In this document: one piece after another, positions 24,904 to 37,482 of the stretch
How the letters are laid out: every line of letters starts with the position of its first letter
How positions within the stretch are numbered: the first letter of the stretch is position 1
Assembly (NCBI GenBank): GCA_035771175.1
Contig: CM069602.1
Coordinates: forward strand, 11,865,116-11,929,115
Direction of reading: 5' to 3'
Source: Paratinospora sagittata
Lineage: Eukaryota > Streptophyta > Magnoliopsida > Ranunculales > Menispermaceae
Length of the DNA stretch: 64,000 nucleotides
Notes under the pieces: generated by a model
Databases searched by the model: none
Told to the model about the DNA's origin: nothing
What the model saw: the letters and a program-made list of their open reading frames with translations, nothing else
Translations under genes and position numbers: made by a program

Positions 24904-27165
24904 CTACCGTGGCAAAAAACCATGTTGGGAAATGGCAATCTCAAATCCTTGCATCTTCTCCCCTCGAGAAAAGCCATTGCGATCAAATGATGATATCTCG
25001 TTAATATTGAGATCAATGCAAGCCTTAACAAGTGCTTCACCCACTCTTTTTGCAGCTTCCTGAGGTTGGCAATATGAGTAAATGTCAATTGCTGTATGAA
25101 TAGTTATATTAACTCTAGTAAAATAACAAAAAAGTTAGAATACTGGAAGATGAAAGACTAATGATTTTACATTTGGTTTCAGGTTTGAAGGGTTTATACA
25201 ATAAGAATGGAGGACTTGAAGGAAAGAAATGAATTTCATCAGACGAAGGAATACTTTTGTTTTGGACCAATCACAAAATATAAACTTATGATAATCTAAA
25301 ACAAAAGAACAAAACGTACTTTTTTTCTTTTTTCTTCTTTTGATAGGAAACAAGTATACGAACAAAGAATTTCTGAAATTACATCGACTTTTTAATGCTA
25401 TTACAGTGTCAGATTCAAATTTCTTAATAAAATGTCACAAGAAATTAGAATACTCACAATGGTGCTGCAAGCTAGATCATTGCGAATAGACTTCTGCAGG
25501 GTGCTTCCATAAAATATACACTTCTTATTCTGATCATCAACCAACATCGCATATAGCTGCTTGGTTGAGCAGAAAACAGAGAGTCTGGGTCTTGCAGATG
25601 TGCCATTAAACTGGTGAAAGTAACGGGAAACATGAAAATGTCAACAAAAATAGAGATTTGAGAAATTGAATTTTCTGTTAAATAAACTTTTATGGCAACC
25701 AGACTGCAGAGAGGGAATGGAAATTGAAGACACACACAACAAAGTACTTGAAAAAAGATCTTTAACATTGTAATCAGGTTTGGCATCTTACAGGTTGTGA
25801 ACACGCTACTTGTGTTTATATTTGTTATAGGTCAAATAGAAGGAGACATGATTCAGAAAATCAATTTAGTGATCTGAGTTTCCTGATCGTTCAATTGAGA
25901 ATCTACCAAACTGAATGACTTTGGTTTATACGCACCATAATAAGACTTTTTTGGCAGATTCCAGTTAAGTACTTGAATGAGGAAGCTTTTACCAATTTTC
26001 TGCACTTACACATGAACTTGAAGCAGTACAACAATTTACTAATCAATTTAACAATATCAAAGTTAAGAAATCTTATTTATTTATTTTTTTAAAACTCAGA
26101 GTAAGTTCTACTTAGAAGAAGTATAAATGATTATAACATGGATTGATCAATCATTCTTTTTATTTTATTTTATTTTTAAAAAAGCAGATAGTAAGTTCTA
26201 CTTAGAAGTATAAATGACTATAGCATGCACGAATTAATCATTCAAAGACAATCAATATCATGGACAGCTGAAGATTCTCAACTGGACAATATCAAAGACA
26301 AACCATTCAATAACATTCAACTGCACAGAAGTAATTGAGCCTCAGGTATTTGGGAAATCAATGTTTCTTCATGTTAATTCTTCTATAAAACTCAAACATT
26401 AAATCATTCAAGAGAGGAAAGTTAGCACATTAACAATGTGCAAACTTTCAACTTTCAGCTAACCGAGCCTTGCAAAAAATTAAAACAAAAAAAACAACAC
26501 AAACCCCTCATTATCTTGTTTATGATTTGTGCATTATGAAAATATCTTTTTTGTCCTTTTTGAAAAAAAAAAAAAACATGAAAGGACAATTGTAAATATA
26601 AGACTCTATACTTGAGCTACCAAGATGGTAATGCAATAGTTAGCAGCCACAAATTATTTTAACAATACCAAAATCAATACAATATGTATATGATCAGAAT
26701 GGAAGAAGAGGCCTTGCCTTCCTTTGCAGTCTCCGGTTTCTGACTTTTGCGCTTTCTTTTCGAGTTCTAGCTCTTGCTTCAATCACCAGAGGCTTCAAAG
26801 ACAAATCTTGACGAATAGAGGAAAGCTTTGCTTAGTCCAAAATAAACACAGAAAAAAAAATTGCATTAAAAAAAATCATCTGCCTTTTTGCCCACAAAAA
26901 TTGGTTTACTTATTTCCCAAAACAGAGTGGGTGCCTTCAGTCACTCGGCCACCTATACAACTAACATTATATATGCTGCAGTTCCAGACTTACCCAAAAC
27001 TTGAATTTTTTCCATCTTTCTAAATACATACAACGATCATGATTCCATTTCATGGTTTCACTTACTCTTATATTGAAAGGGAAGATGGTTAAAAGGATTT
27101 GAACGAGTTTGGAAGAGACCCGGGGCTTTGAATTGCAGGGAAGGAACAGTGACAAGAGTTGCCAT
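24904..27165 (-). CDS. Ribosomal protein uL18 (L18p/L5e) family protein, probably organellar
   Basis: Four coding exons: 27066-27165, 26718-26830, 25458-25610 and 24904-25059, giving 173 residues. All joins keep frame. The exon 2 donor reads AAG/GCAAGG, so intron 2 is of the GC-AG class; no GT donor is nearby. Protein features: N terminus of about 50 residues poor in acidic residues and rich in Ser/Leu/Pro, consistent with a plastid or mitochondrial targeting peptide; then RARTRKESAKVRNRRLQRK; the uL18 core NGTSARPRLSVFCSTKQLYAMLVDD; EAAKRVGEALVKACIDLNI; and the C terminus AISQHGFLPR. uL18 binds 5S rRNA in the large subunit. This resembles the plant L18p/L5e side-family rather than the main plastid RPL18, so the role in the ribosome is inferred. 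A short 5'-UTR exon may precede the acceptor about 25 bp upstream of the ATG. Confidence 0.86.
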
Positions 27166-27191
27166 AAATGAAGTAATAACTGTGACAAGCT

Positions 27192-28536
27192 CTGAAAAGA
27201 AAAACCAGAAGCAAGAAATATAAGAAAACTCATTTAGGAATTTTATCAAAGATATGATGTGCAATTGCGAAAGACAGCATTTTTGTACCCCCAATAAAAT
27301 AAAATCAAATCATGAAAACAGGATTCTCACTTCAAAGAACAAACTCAAAATTAAAGCAGAATTCAGAATTGGTGCTGTGGGAGGACGCTTCTGGTCGACC
27401 AAACTGGGTTCCTTCTTGGTCTTCCGCCCAAACCAAAGTTCTCATTTTTCACCTGATGGGTCCACGAATTTGAAACGCCGTTCTCTCGGTAGATAGAATT
27501 TCTGGGGAAGAATGTTCGTGTCATGTGTTTGTCGAACTTGTAAGGAAAAGAATGTTTATTTAACTTGCAATTGCAATTGGCTGCAACGTGACTAAATACT
27601 TGAAAATAAAATTGAAAAGCTAAAATTCTTTTATTATCTTCTTCTAATTAATTGCTCATTTAGCTTCAAGAGATCAATACTGCAATTCCCCAGCAATCTT
27701 TAACTTTGGGAACTCGAATTCTGATATAAGTGGCTAAAGGTGTTCATCTTATCGACTAACCCGAACCTTTTGAGTTGGGTTTAGAAATTTTTAATATGAT
27801 CTTGGTCAGGTTTGGTCAAAATTTGACAATTAACTAAAACTAATTCGAACTAATAAAAAATAATAGCTATTACTGTATTGATATTTTTATCATAAACAAA
27901 TATTGTGATTGAATTATATAATTTTATAATGAATATATTATCCAACTAACCCAATCCAAATTAATCCAAAATTATTTGATTGGACTAAATTGAATTTAAG
28001 GGGTTTATTGAGTTGAGTTAAATATTTTCAACCCAACCTAAATAACATTTTTATTTTATTTTTTGACAATAACCTAATTAAATTAGATAATATTTGCCCC
28101 AACCCAAAGGGTGACCACCCGTACAAGTGGCTTTGGAGCCCGGGCAGCAATTGAGCCTCCTCCAAAACCTAATGGAGAGACCTTCTCCTATGTGTGTACT
28201 CATTGTATTAAGTGTAATTGAAATTGAGGTAGGCAGAAAACAATGTAATTAACGCAACATTTGCACCGATAAACAATTACTTGATAAGAATCCCCCAACA
28301 AACAAAAAACCAAAATTTTTAAAACATACACTATAATAGCCTTTTTGAAACCTTTTCCATCAAAATACACTTTATGGTAAGCAAATTATTGATGCGCCCC
28401 TCTAAATTAAAGTTCCGTACATTTGAAGCAACAATAATAAATGAGATAACATCATCAACAACAACCAGCAGATCAGATCCATTTGCCTCAAACGAAAACT
28501 GAAAAATAATCCTGTTAATGATCAATTAATATTATA
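27192..28536. other. Leader of the uL18 gene and intergenic DNA
   Basis: On the minus strand, a plausible first 5'-UTR exon ends at CATCAG/GTGAAA near 27454-27470 and would splice to the acceptor TTTTCAG just upstream of the uL18 start. The rest (about 27,600-28,530) is AT-rich with no recognised gene. Its right end is the 3' flank of the CHLP gene. Confidence 0.4.
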
Positions 28537-29514
28537 TCATACACTAATCTTATCCATCTCCCTCTTGAGTGCATTAGCTCTCACCAAGCTCCCAATCGTA
28601 TTAATCGCCAGCTTCAAATCCTCCAAAGGATTCCCGGGGACCACAGTCTTGTACAAATAACTATCAAATGTCATCTTCTGCACGTATGCGTCCGCGCACA
28701 TCTCCACAAAAGCCTCCCTCGCCGGATTCGACCTGTAAAACACCTTCTGCAACACATCCAAAACCTTGTAGGTCGGCCAGTACGTCTTGTCCCACTTCTC
28801 CAAATACTTCCTCAAATCTCCCTCTTCCACCATCCTCTTCCCGTTCTCCGACCCCTCCACGATCGCCTCCCCGCACATCCTCCCGCTCTTCGCCGCAAAA
28901 TATATCCCCTCCCCGGAGCACTTAGTCACGTACCTGTAGCATTTTATATAAGGTGAGGAACATAGATCATTATATTTATTGATTTATAAATTCAAATTGA
29001 TTGAAATGTTATTATTTAGAATATACCAATAGTTTGTTTTTGTTTTTTTTCAATTTATAATATTTGTTACTAGGGTTCATTATTCTAGATCAATAAATTA
29101 AACACAAAGTAGTCCTACCTACTATTACCGAGAACAAATGGTTACAACAAAGGCCCAAAAAAGTCACAACATGCGCCCTAAAAGGACCCTAATAACTCCT
29201 CGTCATATAGGAGGCTGAAGAGATTTAAATCCTCTACATAAGAAGGGGTAGATGCCTAACAAGTAAGCTACCTTAGCAATGAGAATTTATCAATTGACCC
29301 ATAAAAGATTGTAATCAAATCAATAGATTCAAGCAAGGCTGCACTTAGATTGTAATTCAAAAATAAGAATACAATCCTAAAATAAAATTTTAGAATACAA
29401 CTTTTTATCATTTCTTAAAAAAATAACAAGTTGATTTCTATATAAAATTCTTAAAAGGTGTTTTTAGATTCAACTAACCAAACACATTTTCTTTGTTCTC
29501 ATATAGCCATGCTA

Positions 29515-29547
<33 letters not shown>

Positions 29548-30804
29548 TTTGAAGAATGCTTATGATTAAGAAAAAATGTTTTAAGTATGTTGCCAACTTA
29601 TCTTACTCTTTTAGATGTTGTAGACATGCAACATTAAACGGGGGCGAGGTGCCACACCCTAACGTATCTTCATTATTACTCTATGATTAATTAAGTGTAT
29701 TTAAGGTTTAGAAATTTTGTTTTGTTACCCGGCCGCGTCTCCGACCAACGCCACTCTCCCGTACAACCTCCGCGGCCTCGGATGCTCTGGTATCGGATGC
29801 GCCTCAACCCTAATTATCTTCCCTCCCAAAATCTTCTCCTTCGCTCTGTTCCTCGTCGCCGTCTGAAACTTCTTGATATCCCCCTTGTGCGTCACCGTCC
29901 CCGTCCCCACCGCCACGTGATCGCACTTCGGAAAAACCCAACCGTAAAAATCCGGCGACACGTCGTCACCAACATACATCTCCGCTAGGTTTTCATAATA
30001 CACCATCTTCTCGTCCGGAATCTTGATCCGCTCCTGAAACGCGATCGCGTAGTCGTAATCCCCGGCGCCGATCGCCTTCGCCACGCGCGAGTTCGCTCCG
30101 TCGGCGCCGATCACCGCGTCCACTTCCAACGTCTTTTTCTTGCCGACCTTGCCGGTTTTCCCGTCGTAGAGGTTGTAATGGAGGACATAGGGTTCAGTGG
30201 ACGACGCCGGAAGGTCCATTTTAAGGAAGAGGCCGTTGACGATGGTGGCACCGGACTTGACGGCGCGGTCGCGGAGGTAGGAGTCGAGGACTTCCCGGCG
30301 GACCATGCCGATGTACTCGTGAGGCTTGAGGGTTTGGCCGATGTCGACGGCGACGTTCGACGGCGAGATCATCTTCATCTTCGTGACTCGCCGGTCGATG
30401 ATGTCGAGAGGCAGGTCGAACTCTCCGACCATGCAGAGAGGGATTGCGCCGCCGCACGGCTTGCAGTTGTCGAGCTTGCGTTCTATCAGGTACGTCTGGA
30501 TGCCTCCTTGAGCCAGGGTTTCGGCGGCGGCGCCACCGGCTGGACCGCCTCCGATGACGGCGACTCGGAGGTTCCGGCCAGTGAGTTTGGGGCTGGATTT
30601 TCCGGCGACAATATGGAGTCTTCTCTGGTGGGATTGGCGAGTAGGTGGGAGAGAATTTGTGAGAGAGAGGGAATAATGGTGGTTTTCTGGAGCATTGGAT
30701 TTTCGGAGGCCGACGAAGGTTCTTAGGGTTTCGCGGCCGTATTCCGGTGCTTTGTGGTCGGAGTTAGTGGCGGAGAGACGCGCGTTTAGGGCAATTGATG
30801 CCAT
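28537..30804 (-). CDS. CHLP: Geranylgeranyl diphosphate/chlorophyll reductase, plastid
   Basis: Reduces the geranylgeranyl chain to phytyl for chlorophyll, tocopherol and phylloquinone, using NADPH, in the plastid. Two exons (29729-30804, 28537-28933) encode 490 residues, slightly longer than the roughly 465 usual because of a long transit peptide. Residues 1-about 75 are Ser/Arg-rich with few acids. The FAD-binding Rossmann motif VAVIGGGPAGG is at residues 81-91, followed by LIERKLDNCKPCGGAIP, a CHLP signature. Further conserved blocks are VIGADGANSRVAKAIGAGDY, SPDFYGWVFPKCDHVAVGTG and VGDAAGYVTKCSGEGIYFA, the last split by the intron after GCC-GG (donor GTAACA, acceptor CTACAG). The C terminus is YLYKTVVPGNPLEDLKLAIN. 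The 795-bp intron contains a Tourist-like remnant near 29,335-29,490 and an (ATT)n tract. Coding exon 1 is GC-rich, in contrast to its surroundings. Confidence 0.97.
29515..29547. repeat. (ATT)n microsatellite in CHLP intron
   Basis: About eleven uninterrupted ATT units within the single CHLP intron. Confidence 0.9.
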
Positions 30805-32045
30805 TTTCCGGTGCCGGGCCGGTGGTGGTCGGAGTGAGGGAGTGGTGGTTTTGGGAGTGTGTTTATTAGAGAGTGAGTGTTGTGGATATGGTGTCTGATT
30901 TCTTCTGGAATGTGACCGTTGGATTAGTTGGATTAACGGTTGAGGCTTCTCGTGGATAAAGGGTTAGATTTTTTTCTGTTTTTTGGTTTTTGGCGAATTA
31001 TTATTGATTAGTTTTGAGTGTATTTTTAAGGGGTTATTTTGGGTGGCTGGAGGAGCGCCACGTGGCGTTTTGTGTGTTCTTGCCAAACAAAAAGGTCGAG
31101 GTTTGGTCTAACACTTTTTTTATTAAAAATGTTAGTTTAATTGTAAACGTTATAATTTTATGTGATTAAATATTAGTAATTTATATATTTTAAAATATAT
31201 AATAAATAATTTAATTCATACTGTTATATATGTAGGTGTAACTTTTTCAAAGAGAATATTTCTATAAACGGTGGGCTGACGTTAAAATGTAATATATTAT
31301 ATGCTAATTGCTAAATTATGAATAACTGAAAAAAAAAAGATTCACAAACATTATTTTGCAAAGAAATTAAAATATTGGAAATTAATGGAGAGAATCACTA
31401 AAATATGCAGATGTTTTTATCGAAGTCAGAAAGAAAAAAATATCTTCAAGAAAATACAATACCCTTTTACATATACATATAACAAAAAAGTTCACTAAAA
31501 ATTAAAAATTAAAAAAATAGCCTGATGCCACATCAGACTGCAACCTTTCTGTTGCAATTAGTTGAGATGATCAGTGTTACTCATTTTATATTAATATTAG
31601 CTTGGCTAGAGTAAATCTGAGTTCTATAGTAGAAATAGAATTAAACCCTACATCAAAACCATTAGCTTCTGCAGTACATAAGTAGGTCAGTTATGGATAC
31701 TTGACAAAAAAAAAAAGTTATTATAAATTAGGTAAACTCACTCTCCAACTATTTTGAAAGAAGCAAAGAACATAATAAGACCTCAGCAAAACTTTCTCTA
31801 TTGCACTGAGACTCATATGGTTGTTGAAGTAGGTTCAGCTAGCTAGATTTGCATTAACGGTTGGTGTATCCAACCCTCTCTATCCTTCAAGAACTTTCAA
31901 AACCTTCCAAGGCTTGCCTTGCTTCACACTGCAACATTAACCATACAATCTCTTGCCTAAACTTCTTCTCCTTCCGATTGCTTAAATTCACATAGTTTTC
32001 TGAAACATTCAGCCCAAAAAGACTTTGTAATTAAGGAGTTATAGT
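30805..32045. other. Shared intergenic region between divergent CHLP and GDSL genes
   Basis: Contains the CHLP leader and promoter (left, minus strand, with the G-box at 31056) and the GDSL promoter (right). The middle, about 31,130-31,760, is AT-rich. No further gene recognised. I could not assign a confident TATA box for either gene. Confidence 0.5.
31056..31067. promoter_or_regulatory. Palindromic G-box upstream of CHLP
   Basis: CGCCACGTGGCG, a 12-bp perfect palindrome with a CACGTG core, lies about 250 bp upstream of the CHLP start codon. G-boxes bind bZIP and bHLH factors such as HY5 and PIFs, and CHLP is a light-induced gene in well-studied plants. The site also lies about 1 kb upstream of the divergently transcribed GDSL gene, but its distance favours CHLP. 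Confidence 0.6.
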
Positions 32046-34201
32046 ATGAAATCCATTGAAAGGAAAATAATGGCAACCTTGGCAGTGCTCCTAATGATCT
32101 TAGCAGTGTTTGGTGAATTGGGCTCTTGTAAAGTTGTCCAATTCATCTTTGGAGACTCCCTCTCTGATGTGGGCAACAACAATTACCTCACAAGAAGCTT
32201 TGCCCGGGCAAATCTTCCTTGGTATGGAATAGACTTTGGTAATGGAATGCCCAATGGAAGGTTCTGTAATGGCCGAACTGTCGCAGATATAATAGGTAGG
32301 CTGTTTCAATTCAACTCAACTTAATAATATAGCTATTTCTCTATTAATCCGCTATGCTCTGCTCCACTTAAGGCTAAATCTTTAGGGGAATTTGGAATGC
32401 AGTAATCGCCGGATGAGAATGTGAATAGGGTAATCTGAAAGTGAGAATATCATGTTATTGTGTTTGTTTATGCATTTGAATCTTAAACGACTTTACTAAG
32501 AGTATGATATCATTATTTTGGGTTACACATGGGCATATGAAACTATGTATATATTTTTCAAAATGGAAATGATACAGTATCACGAGTGCACCTTTTTCAT
32601 AATTATCTGTGTCCATGTTATGATCTGTTTTTTCATTCAAGAAACTAAGCTTGTAGTTTTAGGTGACAAGACAGGTCTCCCTCGGCCACCTGCATTCCTA
32701 GATGATTCAGTAAGTGAGGATGTAATTCTGGAGAATGGATTGAATTTTGCTTCTGGTGGTGGTGGCATCTTGAATGAAACTGGCAGTCTTTTTGTAAGTT
32801 CATTAAACCTTCTTCATCACATAGATATATAATTAGTTGATACATAAAAACTGAAACTAAATTTCTCATTATAGTATGGTACTTATATTGGTAGGTGCAA
32901 AGGTTTTCATTCTCCAAGCAAATTGAGCTGTTTCAAGGAACACAAGAGCTAATTCGTAGCAAAATTGGAAAAGAAGCAGCAGACAAGTTCTTCAAGGAAT
33001 CCCGCTACGTCGTCGCTTTAGGGAGCAACGATTTCATTAACAACTACTTGCTACCGGTTTATAGTGACTCATGGAAGTACGACGACAGTGGTTTCATAGA
33101 TTACTTGATGACAACACTTGATAATCAACTCAAGGTATTTAAACTAATTAATTCTTTAATGGTTTTATTAGAGAATCATTGACATTAAATCTCAAGATCA
33201 TAACTTGTAAGATTTCACAAAAAACATTGAATTAAATATTTGAAATCTTAAAAATAAGACTTATAGGAAGCCATTGCTTAGTAATTCGATATTTTGGATA
33301 CAGGTAATATTCTCTCTCCTTAACCCCTTGTAACTTATAGGATCTCTTAGTGAGTACAAGATAACCTTTCATAAGTTGAAGAGAGAGAGATAAGTTACTA
33401 ATGGTTGCAACTCCTCTTTCCTAAGTTCGATTCACATAATTTAATAGGAAAATGCTAAAATCTAACTATAAAAAATGCAACTACATCTTCATATTCATTG
33501 GCTTATGTGTGTTTTGCACATATTCAAATTTAAAAGGTCGTGAGTATTTTTAACATATAAAGATTAATAACTTGACAAATATTAATTGAATGCTTGAATT
33601 TTTTGCTGTGTTTGTAAAAATTAGTTGCTGCATAGCCTTGGAGCTCGGCAGCTGATTGTGTTTGGGCTGGGACCTATGGGCTGCATTCCTCTTCAACGCA
33701 TTCTAAGTTCTTCAGGGGAGTGCAGGGACAGAGTTAATAATCTTGCACTCAGCTTCAACAAGGCTTCAGGGAAGCTCTTGGAAGACTTGTCAAGAAACCT
33801 CCCAAATACAAGCTACAAATTTGGAGATGCTTATGACGTTGTGTTAGACGTAATTGACAATCCATACAAATATGGTGCGTGCCCATAAAAATCAAAATTA
33901 TAACAATATTAATCGAATGATGTACAATCATTGGTGTCTGAATAATTGTGTTATTGCAGGATTTAATAACTCGGATTCACCGTGTTGCTCGTTTGGGCAA
34001 ATTAGGCCTGCTCTTACTTGCATTCCAGCATCAACACTATGTAGAGACAGAAGCAAGTATGTGTTTTGGGATGAATATCATCCTTCAGATAGAGCTAATG
34101 AGATGATTGCTAATGAGATCATAAGAAAGCTTGGGTTCCTGCGGTTTAATGAAACTAATGGTCCTTCACCAGCTCCTGCTGATGCTCCTTCCTCAGATTA
34201 A
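32046..34201 (+). CDS. GDSL esterase/lipase (SGNH hydrolase), secreted
   Basis: Secreted plant GDSL hydrolases cleave ester bonds of lipids, cutin precursors or acetylated wall polymers; the substrate here is unknown. Five exons, 32046-32295, 32663-32793, 32895-33134, 33625-33874 and 33960-34201, all GT-AG and in frame, give 370 residues, a normal length. This is the five-exon layout common in the family. A signal peptide is evident (LAVLLMILAVFGELGSC). Block I is FIFGDSLSDVGNNNY with the nucleophilic Ser. Block II is around LNFASGGGGIL, block III is VALGSNDFINNY, and block V DEYHPSDRAN supplies the catalytic Asp and His. The C-terminal tail GPSPAPADAPSSD is Pro/Ser/Ala-rich and could be O-glycosylated. 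The start is the first of two nearby in-frame ATGs; the second (residue 9) precedes a cleaner signal peptide. Confidence 0.95.
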
Positions 34202-34989
34202 GTATTAAAATTATAGCATACAAATGTATTTGTATGCAATTAGCTTGCTTTCTTTAAGTTATTTAACTGAGGCCAGACCACTATATTCATATTTTGTTGG
34301 GTAAATTTCAGGCCGAGATAGCTTTTATTCAATCAGATATAGAGTAAAATTCCAAATCTCGTCTCTTTTTATTTATATTGCTAGACAAGTACAAGTACCA
34401 AGAAACATGTATCATGTTTTTGAGTATCCAACATCTTGTCTACTGATTACTACGTTTATAGACTAATTTACCTCAAAGTATGTATTATAAATACAATTCA
34501 ACAGTTTGCAATGCTTAATTTATGTTAATAACATCTTTCTCGTATAAAATGATTCAAAATATGTACCAAAAAATATACCTTAGTTTATGTGGCAATACAC
34601 TACATTATCATATTATGAGTGAAAGAAAAGAAAAAAAAAATACTCATCATTCACAATACACCACAACAGCATGGGTATCGTTGGATATGTATTTTGGGTC
34701 GGGTCATAAAAGCATTTATGTATAAACTATTATACACTACTACAACTTTAAAAAAAAAAGCAAAAAAAAAAAAAAAAAAAAAAAGAGAGTGATGGGCTTA
34801 TTTAAATGATAAAAGAAAATGAGAGTACATGTGAACTAAGGATGGTATATTAAACTATATAAAAAGAACCGAGACTTGTAAAACTTGTGATGAATGACGG
34901 AGAATCATTTTCTTCTCAACTCTTTAAAACATTTTCTTGTCCACTTTTTTTTTTTTTTTTTTAAAGAGAGAGAAAGAAAAAGAAAACAA
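34202..34989. other. 3' flank of the GDSL gene, AT-rich
   Basis: Contains the GDSL 3' UTR and long A and T runs (around 34,749-34,784 and 34,947-34,962). No gene recognised. The pre-insertion CTTGT target site of the copia element begins at 34990. Confidence 0.6.
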
Positions 34990-35389
34990 CTTGTTGTACA
35001 GATATTCACAGCGGAATGCACACAAACACGCATACACAAGAATGCAAAATTGAATAATCAAGAAGAAATTAAAGCAAGAAAAAGAAACACACAAGGATTT
35101 ATGTGGTTCGGCAAAAATCCGCCTACGTCCACGGGAGATGAAAATTTTACTATTGAGAGAAAATCAGTACAACACTCTCTCTACAATCTCTCTAACCTCT
35201 CTTTGCCTTTACATCCTCTCTCTACCTTTTGCCAAGAGTTTTTTTCTACACCAAAGAGAGCTTACTTTTTGAATACTAGAATAAAGGAGATGAGAGACCA
35301 ATTTATAGACAATTGGTCTCTCTACATGGTTATGCCCATGTGACAACCATGTGAAGGTCATGTGAAGACTGTGTCTTCCAACCACCTTG

Positions 35390-37304
35390 TGTCACGACGT
35401 CTCTGACGTAGGCTGACGTCATGATCGGCACAGTGTACTATACAATGTATATACTCATATACAGTATACAATACACTGTCAGCCTCAACGAACATTCACA
35501 ATAATTCCCAAACTTTTTTAGAAATTTTGACAACATCTCCCCATAAAATAGACCATTCACATTTTTTCATAATATATCACAAATCAAATCAAATATATAT
35601 ATAGATAGATAATCATCACAGTCATTCCATTCATTCCACAAATTAAATTCTCACATGATAGATATGTACGATCATCTCATTCCATCATCACAAACATTGT
35701 ATAACTAAAGTATTTAACTATAATCCACATTACCACACAACCCATCTAGGTGATATTATATATATAGTATGTGATAATTATACATATCAAAATAAAAAAT
35801 ATAACTCATTTTCTCCAAGCATACATACATATACCAGATGAATGCAATCACGTGATTATCACTCACGAATTTTTCATTTTCCCTTCGACTCGGTACCTGA
35901 AATATTGAAGGAAATGGAGTGAGTAATCAACAAGCTCAGTGAATATATCTCTTGGTATCATATGCATTTAGGGAAACATGTCATTTAAAATCATTTAAAA
36001 CAATTATTAAATACATGCATCATTCAACAAATATATCATACATGTCAACAACATAAATTTCATGATTTTTCAAACCTTATGAAGTTGTGAGTTCGAATCT
36101 GGGGGAGGCCCTGCACTAATCATGAGTGAATAGTATGGACAGATGATCCCGGAGGTACTAGACGTTGTGGTGTGCTGTGTACTGAGATATGACAATATTA
36201 TGTGGTTTATAATGGTTGGGGTACGCTCGTATGAGGTGTCCATCACACCGCTGGTATGGGGTGTGACACAACCGGTCTAAGTCAATGTGCCACTAATGTC
36301 CAACAAAATGATTATCACCAAGTACAAATGCATCATCAAATTTTCAGCACCAATGTTCTCTCAAGATAAGCCACCAATACATCAAACTCCCAATTTCAAA
36401 CACTGCACATGTAAAATTCAAGTCATATTTAATTTTTCACTGACTTTAGGACTTATAAGCAGTTGAAAATGCTATTATACCGTTTCTGTAGTCAATCTAG
36501 ATATTTCCACAAGAAAGAACAGTGAAAATAGATTTTCAATTCATATTTACAATACTGTTCACATCACTATTCATTGGAAACATGTAAATTTTTACTAAAA
36601 TTGTCAAACGGTCTCCAAAAATCATAAAATTAGCATCGATGGACTCACAACAGTTCATTCTACCATTCTATAGCCTTAAAATGGAGTTTCATCGAGTTTT
36701 AATATGATTCAAAAGGTCTCTAATATAAATTCTAACTTCCAACAACCATAAAAATTTCAAATGAACAAATAAATGAAATCTAACCACAAATTTTCATTCA
36801 AGTTGGATAAAAACCCCAATTTCAAAAATACCGTAAAACAGCTTCCATAGCTAAAATTACTCTGCTAGAATCGTCATACACTAGTTAAAGATCAATTTCA
36901 CGACGAAAAATAGCAAAAATAGCTTACCGACACGTCAAATTTGGCTGCAAATCCGTCGTTTCCCCTTGGTTCTTTCCTTTCTCTTTCTTTTTTTCATCTT
37001 TCTTGCTTTTCTTTTCTTTTCGTTCTCAGCAACTTCTTTTACTTTTCGTGAACAGTACCCGCAAATGAACAGTCATTTATTTTTTTATTTTTATTTTTTT
37101 ATTCTTCTTCACTCAATTCACACGAGGAATACACGTATTATAAATCGATTTCTATTTAAAATCACATTCCGAACTCACTTTTGACATTTTCAAGTTCATT
37201 TGTCACATGTACACATGACTTTAAAGATACTTATATGTGTATTATACTCTTCAATGTACGTATAAGTCAACTAAATATATTGATTAAAAGCACGGGGTGT
37301 TATA
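35390..37304 (-). mobile_element. Solo LTR (Ty3/gypsy-like) inside the copia LTR
   Basis: Plus-strand ends TGTCACGACG and GGGGTGTTATA, flanked by the duplication CCTTG (35385-35389 and 37305-37309), which is continuous with the copia LTR on either side. 1915 bp, no coding region. The termini follow the same TGTCACRAC / GGGGYGTTAYA pattern as the chromovirus LTR at 38034-40324; the last base pair is TA instead of CA. It contains a SINE-like copy at 36081-36268. Confidence 0.83.
36081..36268 (+). repeat. Dispersed SINE-like unit, 5' truncated
   Basis: Resembles the units at 15.3-17 kb: box B-like GTGAGTTCGAATCTGGGGG, then GAGGCCCTGCACTA, a degenerate ACAATATTATG block, GGTTGGGGTACGCTC and a terminal GGGGTGTGAC. 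Its presence in an unrelated location shows the unit is mobile or part of this LTR family, not local satellite DNA. Confidence 0.6.
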
Positions 37305-37482
37305 CCTTGGGTCCCACTTGCCCATGTGTAGACCATGTGAAGACACATGACCATCCATCCACTTTGGGTCCCATATATGGGCCCAAGCCATAAATACAAC
37401 AATCTCCACCTTGGCAAGGGTCATCACAAGCCACTTGCCATTTACAACAAATCAACATCTCCAACTGTGCCTCTCGAGGCAC

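Larger units (their letters stand above)
34995..37401 (-). repeat. 3' LTR of the large copia element, interrupted
   Basis: Matches 53128-53620 (shared landmarks: GTTCG-AAAAATCCGCCTACG, GACAATTGGTCT, CCAAGCCATAAATA). A 1915-bp solo LTR plus a 5-bp duplication splits it at 35389/37305; removing these leaves 487 bp. Confidence 0.85.

Noticed and set aside
30178..30726. 182-codon plus-strand frame within CHLP exon 1
   Set aside because: Mirror of a GC-rich coding exon; no recognisable domain or splice context. The CHLP frame explains the sequence.
37181..37393. Short frames near the copia/solo-LTR boundary
   Set aside because: They span two different elements and carry no domain.
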